From Protopterus annectens (lineage: Eukaryota > Chordata > Ceratodontiformes > Protopteridae): DNA of 64,000 nucleotides. The notes below the pieces were generated by a model. It ran no database searches. It saw nothing but the letters and a program-made list of their open reading frames with translations, and had not been told where the DNA came from. The translations under genes were made by a program, and so were the position numbers. The stretch lies in the NCBI RefSeq assembly GCF_019279795.1, contig NC_056730.1, positions 616,191,095 through 616,255,094 of the forward strand. Direction: 5' to 3'. Positions 57,130 through 64,000 of the stretch are shown here, in pieces (positions within the stretch are counted from its first letter, which is position 1; each line of letters opens with the position of its first letter).

Positions 57130-57458
57130 TATATAAACCAAATCTTAAATTATGAGTGTGTCAGCTACTTTGACAGAGACATGAAGCATTGGTTGGACAA
57201 AGAGGGTGCTGGTGATCTTGGCTTGGTCCCTCAGCTGAGATCTTAACCCTATAGTTGTGCCAGAGGGAGTCTTATTGCAGATTTGGAGAAAGAGGGAGAA
57301 ACCATCCCCAGGCTGACTGTGATCTCTGTGCACTCTTAAGGCAAATTGTACTTTACTGTGTGTGTACTTGTCATCTTCCCAATGTGCACGTCTCCTAGCT
57401 GTTGCCAGTGGTGAGGATTGAGGGTCCTTGATTACTGGGCCAGTGCAGGGTCATCACA
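55975..57458 (+). repeat. 3' LTR of the Gmr1-like element
   Basis: It starts TGTGATATAG, ends GGTCATCACA, and is followed by the target duplication ACTAG at 57459-57463. It aligns along its whole length with 49635-51144 and is about 26 bases shorter, partly through a (TG)n run (57060-57127) of different length. Confidence 0.93.
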
Positions 57459-57463
57459 ACTAG

Positions 57464-59887
57464 TATAATACACATGTCAGTATAGTTGGTCCACATGAAA
57501 TACATGTGCATATACAGATGAGCAGTCTTCATTTTAGAGTCTCTGCAGCAGAACTTTATTCTGCTAGCTGTATAGATGAATCTAATCTGTTAATTGCTGA
57601 CCTTCTTTTTCCAAACATCATCTGAATGATATTCATCCAAAATTTGGCCTGTCTGTCTTATATCTTTAAAATTATATTAATTTAATATTGTTCAGTTTAG
57701 TTACTGTAAAATAATTCCTTTTTATAACCCTTCCCTGTTTAATTAACCTCATCCTTGGTTTCTAATCATGTCCCTTAGTATACTCTGAGTCCTCTGGGTT
57801 TAACCTTATTATTGCTTTGAATAATGTCAGCACTCTCAGTTTAGAAACTCTGGTACTACACTCCATGATTTTATTGATTTCTCTGTCGTTTTTACTTTGT
57901 CAGGTCTGTCAAGTTTGTCAAGTAGCTTTCTATCTTGTTAGAGTAGCATACAAAATTTTTAAGGCTATGCATGTGTATTGCCTTCTTTTCTTTTGACTGG
58001 TGATGCAAATAGCATATGTTGTTTACTATATGCATGTTTTTGCACTTCCCAATGAGACATTCTAGGCAGAATCTTAATTACCAACAGTTCAGGACAGCCA
58101 CACTATCATATAGACAATTCCATCCCTCTGTTTCATTCATTCTTATCCATTTATTTGACACATCTATAGTAATGATTATATATTCTTAATTCCACTGAAT
58201 AAATCACAAATAAAACTGCATTTACTATCTGAACTGATTTTCAAGCATTGTTGTTTTTTCATATCTAAAGATTATAGTAAAGAATGACCACTTAGTTCTG
58301 CAGCCAATACCCAGTTCAGGCCAGCAAATTTCACCAGCAGTCTATTCTTCTAACATGATAATCTGCTTCTTATTTTATACTTAAATAATGACTGTTCTAA
58401 AATTCAGAACTAGTGAATCATTGTATAGGATACTGGCATGTATCTAACTCTTATACTTAATGGATTTTAGGGTATCTTCTTGGGGCATTGAAATGCTGTT
58501 TTGTTAAAAGCGATTTATTTCAATGAAAGTTAAAGCATATTTTTTCTTGATTATTCTCTGTGCTATCTTTCTTTATTTATGATATCAGACTTAAAGCAGG
58601 GTGCCCAACTACAGCCTTTCTTTCCTTTAGATTGTTTTTATGAGAACAGCTTCTTCCCAGTCTTCAGTATAATGGTATTTTAACAAAATCTCTGCAATAT
58701 TATTCAGATGTATTTGAAGTACTTCTGAAACTGTCACTGCCTGTCAGGCCTAGCACCTTTTACATTCATCATGCGATAACATTTTCAGATGTTAATCTAA
58801 CCCACTTCCTGCTACCCACATCAGCTTTTAAAGTAAACATGGTAAGTTTGATAATAAAATTAATATAAGTGCTATAATTTCTGAATTTAAAGACCATGAT
58901 AAAATTAACGTCTCAGTTTTGATGAAATGCAGAACAACAGATACCAATAACTAACTACTACTGCTATATAGTAAGAATCTCAAACACCAGCTAACATTGA
59001 ATATAGGCAAGATGTGCAGAACAAACAGAGAAACAAAGAAATTGCTTAAGACACTGGACGTGAGGAAAGACAGGCTGACAAGACCATTTTTTCTCATCGT
59101 AAGTACACTGTATGTCATCCAAAATAGTTAATGCACACTCCTTGGAGAATAAATTAGTGTAGCAAATGCCAAGCTGTGCTTGTCAATAGCTTACTAAGTG
59201 TTCCATTGATCAGTGGTGATCTGTATTTTCAGAACAGCAGCTCAAATATCAGCCTGTTGCAAATGTTCATTCTTTAGGGATTTTAACCTTCCAATGGACT
59301 TGAGCAGTAAGCTGTCTTTTCCCTCCTGATCACATCTGCTTCTGTCAATACATTAGCTTTTTTCTGTTTGGACTGCAAACTCCATTACAAATCTTTTCTT
59401 AAACATGTAGAGTGCATCTACTCCTTGCAGCCATTAAATACCATGAAAAAGCATGTTCACTTCTCATTCCAAACAAGTTTGCACCATAAGTATGCACTAC
59501 ATAAACTTTATAGTTCCGTATGCTTCTAGTTCTCAGAACAATTTCTGGCTTTCTAACCTGTTCTAAACAATGACTGTTGAACTTCTGAATAGCTAGTCAA
59601 TGAAGTATACTATATTTTACTATGTAAAGTATATATTTACTACATACTCACTTTCAATTTATGTCAAAGTATGTGTTGTCTTTTTGTTTGAATTCAGTGT
59701 ACTGTTTTTCAGCATGATCTTTATGTTTACTGTTTGTGTGGATAGTTATGAAGACATATTCAGACATTTTGTTTTATTAGTATTCAATACATCTATTTTG
59801 TGGTAGCTTGCACAAACTTCTGCTAACACAGGGCTAAATTTCAAAGACAGTATATGATCTGAGGAAAGCACTGACCATAGCTCATAA
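57464..59887. other. Unassigned AT-rich stretch, possible old LINE traces
   Basis: No firm feature. On the minus strand near 58730-58620, LNNIAEILLKYHYTEDWEEA and VLIKTI resemble the LINE RT motif before the fingers (P..W..A.IIPI.K), but nothing downstream confirms it. Confidence 0.3.
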
Positions 59888-59895
59888 CTTGTCAG

Positions 59896-60207
59896 CATAC
59901 CTCTCCACTGTCCAGATTTTTCCAGAATGTCCAGATTTTTGGCTCATATTTTTGGTCTGTTCCTCATAAAATGTGTGGTTGTCTGGCAAATCACAGGGAT
60001 GATCTAAGGACTGAAGCCTCTAAATAATGACATAAACATTTGAGTTTCAGACTTCAAATCCTTCTGAAAATGTATGTTAAAACAAACCCTGTTACCTGGC
60101 AACTTTCTAAGATCGATATTTAAAATATGTCCCTATTTTTGGGCCTTTGTCTTCCCATTGTGTTGATCTCTGTCTAGATTTCTTGCACTAAGAGGTTGAG
60201 AGGTATG
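59896..60207 (-). mobile_element. CATACC-family MITE with perfect 8 bp target duplication
   Basis: It begins CATACCTCTCCACTG and ends CAGAGGTT-type sequence closing in GTTGAGAGGTATG. CTTGTCAG is directly repeated at 59888-59895 and 60208-60215, so the 312 bp ends are exact. An 8 bp duplication and short terminal repeats fit a hAT-type MITE. There is no coding sequence. Confidence 0.88.
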
Positions 60208-60215
60208 CTTGTCAG

Positions 60216-61025
60216 CTTAATGAAATGACAAGGCTTGTGCATGGTGCTTGTAAATGAAGAAGTCACACTCCTGATTCTAAAACACTGAAATGGTTACCCT
60301 GCACTTTTCAGTACTGAAGGTATAATTTGGTATTGCAGAGAAGAAAAGGCAAGTGTGCTATACATTATGTGAGGGGGATGTATTACATTCAGCAGTGCTG
60401 TTTAAAAGGGTAACTAACTATAGCATGCTGCATTTTGACACTGACAAAGATGTAAATCACGTGGCAACACACAGCTGAATGGGGCTATGCTGGACATACA
60501 GATTACCCCTACATGTTATCATAACAAAGAATAGTAAGTATTGTATTGAAAAGAAAAATCATGCTGATGGTTGTCTTTGTTGTATTAATGCCCACTTGGA
60601 TGTTTATTTATTTATTCTTAATGGAGATCTCAGATATGATACGTGATAATGCAAAACTCAGATACACTATTAAGATACTTACAAATATACGTAGATTGAA
60701 GGAATCACCAAAATGTTGATATATATGGTGAAGATGAACAAATGCATTGTATTCCTGGCTTTTTAGCAATCATTAAAGACTCCCCTAAGACCACAATTTA
60801 ATCAGCTTGTTAAAAATAAAAGAAGTTGAAGTACTGCATGCACAAAATATGCATGTGGACTCCTACCAAAACATTCTTGCTCACCTGCACTCCACTGAAA
60901 CCCAAATGTACACTTGATTTAAAAGGAAAAAAATAAATATGTTAACTGAAACATAATATGCATTTCTCATTCACCGCAATGCAAGAAAAAAGTTAAATCT
61001 ATTACTTTATGCTTTGTATACACAA

Positions 61026-61030
<5 letters not shown>
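60216..61030. other. Unassigned spacer
   Basis: AT-rich, no motif or long frame recognised. Confidence 0.35.

Positions 61031-61113
<83 letters not shown>
61031..61113. repeat. (CA)n microsatellite
   Basis: A pure CA run of about 83 bases. Confidence 0.97.
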
Positions 61114-61114
<1 letters not shown>

Positions 61115-61459
61115 TCTACAAGCACTCAAGCACTTCTACTTTCATTATGAGGCCTGAAAAGCAGCTGCAATTAAACTCTCTAAAACATATTTTGCAGGGT
61201 GGACAAGCCCTGCTCCACCCCTATATCCGACCATTTAAAAAGAAAGACAATTAAAGAGGAAATCATCATGATACTGCAGTCTCACTGTTTAAATGCAAAT
61301 CTCATTATTACATGTAAATGTGTCAAACATGAGTATGTTGAAAACAAGTTATATACACAAATTCACATGCATACATTTAAAATGAACATTCACATTTTAT
61401 GTATTTCATGTTTAAAAGAAACCACTGTGCCACATATCTACAAATGGATTTGATATTAT
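61114..61459. other. Unassigned spacer
   Basis: No motif recognised. An 84-codon frame (61199-61453, +) has no known pattern. Confidence 0.35.
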
Positions 61460-61830
61460 TAGGGCACCAGAGTAGCATTATTTCCTCAGAGCAAGAGGGT
61501 ATCTGGTTTGATTTCTGGCTGGGACATCTTCTGCGAAGAGTCTGTATTTCCTCTTGCATTCATGTGAGTTTTCTCTGAGTAGTCCAGTTTCTTCCCTCCT
61601 TCCAAATATATAAGATAGGCAGATTGAATAATTTAAATTGTTTTAGGTGTTTACATGTGTGATACAGAAGAAAGCTTGACAGTGTACTTCTCTTCCTTAT
61701 GTGCCTTGTAACCTCCATGGAATATGGTGGCTGTTCATCGGGTCACTATAGTCCGATGTGATTCATAAGCAAGGATGGATGGATAAATAGATGGATAAAT
61801 GGATAGAAGGATGGATGGATGGATGGATGA
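61460..61830 (+). mobile_element. Second SINE type, tRNA head, (GGAT)n tail
   Basis: The head reads GCACCAGAGTAGCATTATTT with a B-box-like TGGTTTGATTTC. The body has GTGAGTTTTCTCTGAGTAGT and CCAGTTTCTTCCCTCC, the widespread vertebrate SINE core (GTGGGTTTTCTCCGGGTACTCCGGTTTC type). The end is a GGATGGAT tail at about 61775-61830. The tail and centre differ from the five SINEs above. Confidence 0.75.
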
Positions 61831-62455
61831 AGAAAGATGGATGGATGCACAGATGCCATTATCAGCATATCTGGCCTGCAATTAATTCTTGGAGGATAGA
61901 CTTCCATTTGCTACTCCTACTTTTTTAGAATATGGCCCATAAATGCAGGCATTTCATCAAACTGTTAAAGTCCAAGATTTTGTAGTTGAGGAATAAAGGT
62001 AATCAGTTTAAGTTACTTTGATTATCATAATTAGTCGTCTCCTTAATAAAATACATATGTGCAATGAATATATTAATGTAATGCTATACTAAAGCATTTC
62101 TTTGGATTTATGCTTTTACATTCTGCAGTATCCTTTATTGCCCCATGTAAGAACTCTGTAGCACTCGGTCATCATTTTAGATTGCGGACTAATGCTCCAT
62201 GTTCTATATATTCCTTCCAGAATTTATAGGAAGTATTCTGCACTCTTTATTCACCATTTTCCTCATAAAATTCAAGAAGTATTATACATAGAATGCTGCC
62301 TTTTATGTAAAAGCAATGCTACACATATCAGATGTAAGATAATTCCAAATCTATTATGAGCAATATTCAATGGCATTCCAAATATGTCATGTCTGCTAAA
62401 AAAAAAATAAATAAAAAATAAAAAAAACTCTGCAATCAAACTCCAGTTATATAGT
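61831..62455. other. Unassigned AT-rich spacer
   Basis: No gene. An A-rich run lies at 62399-62427. Confidence 0.35.
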
Positions 62456-62761
62456 GCATATGTCTATGCTAATGCTTTTATCATTCGTAATAATTTAAAA
62501 TTCTCAGTCAAATGCATAATTAATAATGCCAAACTGTGATTTGCAATAAAAGAGTGCTAGAAAATAGAATAACAATGTGTGGTCAACAAGATGAGGATCT
62601 ATGATATATTGCATATATCTGTACAAACGCTTTTATCATTTATAGAAACGTAAAAGGCTGAATCAAATACATAATTAATAAAGCCAAATTGTTATTTGAA
62701 ATGAAGGTTGATTAGAAAATAACATAACAATATTTGGTCAACAAGATGAGGATGCATGCCT
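62456..62761. repeat. Tandem duplication, two units of about 155 bp
   Basis: GCATATGTCT at 62456 and GCATATATCT at 62611 start two units. Both share CGCTTTTATCATT-like sequence, CATAATTAATAA(T/A)GCCAAA, and GGTCAACAAGATGAGGAT. The units have diverged by many substitutions, so the duplication is old. Confidence 0.88.
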
Positions 62762-62845
62762 ATTAAAGAAATGGAAAAGTAGCAAAGTAATTCTGTGCAC
62801 TTGTTTATTACTGTGTGTATATGTGTGCGTGTGTGCATGTGAGTC

Positions 62846-62848
<3 letters not shown>

Positions 62849-62918
<70 letters not shown>
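62849..62918. repeat. (TG)n microsatellite
   Basis: A pure TG run of about 70 bases, preceded by a degenerate TG/TATG stretch. Confidence 0.97.
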
Positions 62919-62922
<4 letters not shown>

Positions 62923-64000
62923 CTGTCTGGGTGGCTGACTGAGCCATTTACCACAACTACAGCTCTCAGTAGAGTTTTCATAGCTTGACTGAAATAACAA
63001 TCAAGAGATCCTAACAGTAATAAAAGGACCAGATGACTCAAATAAAATTAACTTGTGACAGCTGCACTGAAATGTTAAAACAGTAAAATCCCTTTCTTCA
63101 ACAGATAAAATAAACAGATTAAAGGTCATGTGATTTCCAGTCAACATAAAGGTAACCTTCTAGCCAGGATTTGGATACTTACCTTATCTCAGTTGATGAT
63201 ACATAGGTTATGGGTTACCATAGTAAATAGGTTATGTAAGCAAGAAATTAGAAGTGGTGCAACTGGATAAAGGGAATAAGTATTTGGAAACAGTTTAACT
63301 TGAAGAAGACTGGAAACAGCAGTATGACCCAAGAGACCGTGAAGTAGATGTCACATGTTCATTTGAAGCTATGCAGCTACATTAATGGATATTGAGTTAA
63401 TAGATAATACTGGTTCTTCTTGGGCAAAGATAATGTAATGCTTTAAATTATTGTACAGAGAATGCTACACTGCAGATGATACATTTTTCACATGATTTTT
63501 TCTGGTGCTCTTTATCAATGGCATGATATATGAGATGTAATTCTTTATAAGTTAAGATAGCTCTTTAAGCAAAGTTCTTATACTACATGATACTTAATTA
63601 CTGCAACTGTACCTTTACATACTAAATATTGAAGGACAAGGGCTGCTTCAAAATGTGATATATATCTTACATGTTTTCAGGATTGACTTTACCACATCAG
63701 AATGTGAGATACAGCTCTTTTCAAGTTTGTGATATAGTTTGTGAAACTCGATTCCTGCACCTAGTCTGGGTGTTTTTTTTTTTTCTTCTTTCAAATTGGG
63801 CAAACTGTTCTAAACATTTGTCCCAATCCTCTTCATATAAAGCATACCACACCAAAATGGCATATAACAACCTTTTATTAAACAACATTCTTAATCAGAA
63901 ATTTTATTGAACAACATTCATAGTCACAAAATCAACTGATTTATTAATCACACCATGAATTTAACAGGGCAGTGTATCCTGATCACCCTGCCACAAAATA
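62919..64000. other. Unassigned right flank
   Basis: No gene or element recognised. A T12 run lies near 63773-63784. ATTTTATT(A/G)AACAACATTC is repeated at 63873-63892 and 63901-63920. Confidence 0.35.

Larger units (their letters stand above)
49635..57458 (+). mobile_element. Gmr1-like Ty3/gypsy LTR retrotransposon, complete, inactive
   Basis: Two LTRs of about 1.5 kb (TGTGATATAG ... TCACA) enclose gag, protease, integrase, RT and RNase H remains in that order, all on the plus strand. The 5 bp duplication ACTAG lies at 49630-49634 and 57459-57463, so this is a simple intact insertion 7.8 kb long. Integrase lying before RT is the copia-like order known in the Ty3/gypsy lineage named after Gmr1 of cod. 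Stops, frameshifts and changed catalytic residues occur in every domain, and the LTRs differ visibly from each other, so the insertion is old. Confidence 0.9.

Overview
The window looks like intergenic DNA from a large, AT-rich vertebrate genome, and I recognise no host gene exon in it. The evidence is the mix of transposons: CR1/Zenon, L2/Rex1-like and L1-like LINEs, tRNA-headed SINEs ending in the DANA/V-SINE-type 3' tail, PIF/Harbinger pairs, a Penelope-like element, a Gmr1-type Ty3/gypsy element, hAT-like MITEs, and long (TA)n and (CA)n arrays. This mix suggests a non-amniote such as a lungfish, an amphibian or an early-branching ray-finned fish. The species cannot be fixed from the sequence alone.

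Layout, left half. Positions 299-2095 are a 14-unit minisatellite. Positions 2104-4230 hold a Penelope-like element whose 5' part is also present as an inverted copy. Positions 4696-8110 are a decayed Harbinger (partner gene + strand, transposase - strand), itself invaded by a SINE and a MITE. Positions 8111-11858 are mostly unassigned. From 13060 to about 25715 lies the most informative structure: one minus-strand CR1-like LINE (here 'LINE B') split into four pieces by three later insertions. These are a 5.4 kb CR1/Zenon element with two 5' monomers, a 2.5 kb L2-like LINE, and a 1.9 kb hAT-like element.

Layout, right half. CR1/Zenon fragments recur at 25872-29110, 33095-34395 and 38765-43640. 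Positions 31640-32937 are an L1-like 3' end carrying two SINEs in opposite orientation, each with long target-site duplications. Positions 34735-38554 are a second, better preserved Harbinger with a transposase and a convergent three-exon Myb/SANT-like partner. Positions 45660-48440 are L2-like LINE remains. Positions 49635-57458 are a complete but dead LTR retrotransposon with 1.5 kb LTRs and a 5 bp target duplication. Its pol order is protease, integrase, RT, RNase H (the Gmr1 type), and its gag carries a SCAN-like capsid segment. The last 6.5 kb is a MITE, a SINE, microsatellites and unassigned AT-rich DNA.

Nearly every element is inactivated by stops, frameshifts or changed catalytic residues (FADN in CR1, YAED in the L2-like RT, YLHD in the Gmr1-like RT). 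The interest lies in the elements' architecture and insertion order. Family assignments rest on motifs read by eye; no database search was possible. Boundaries without a stated target duplication are approximate.
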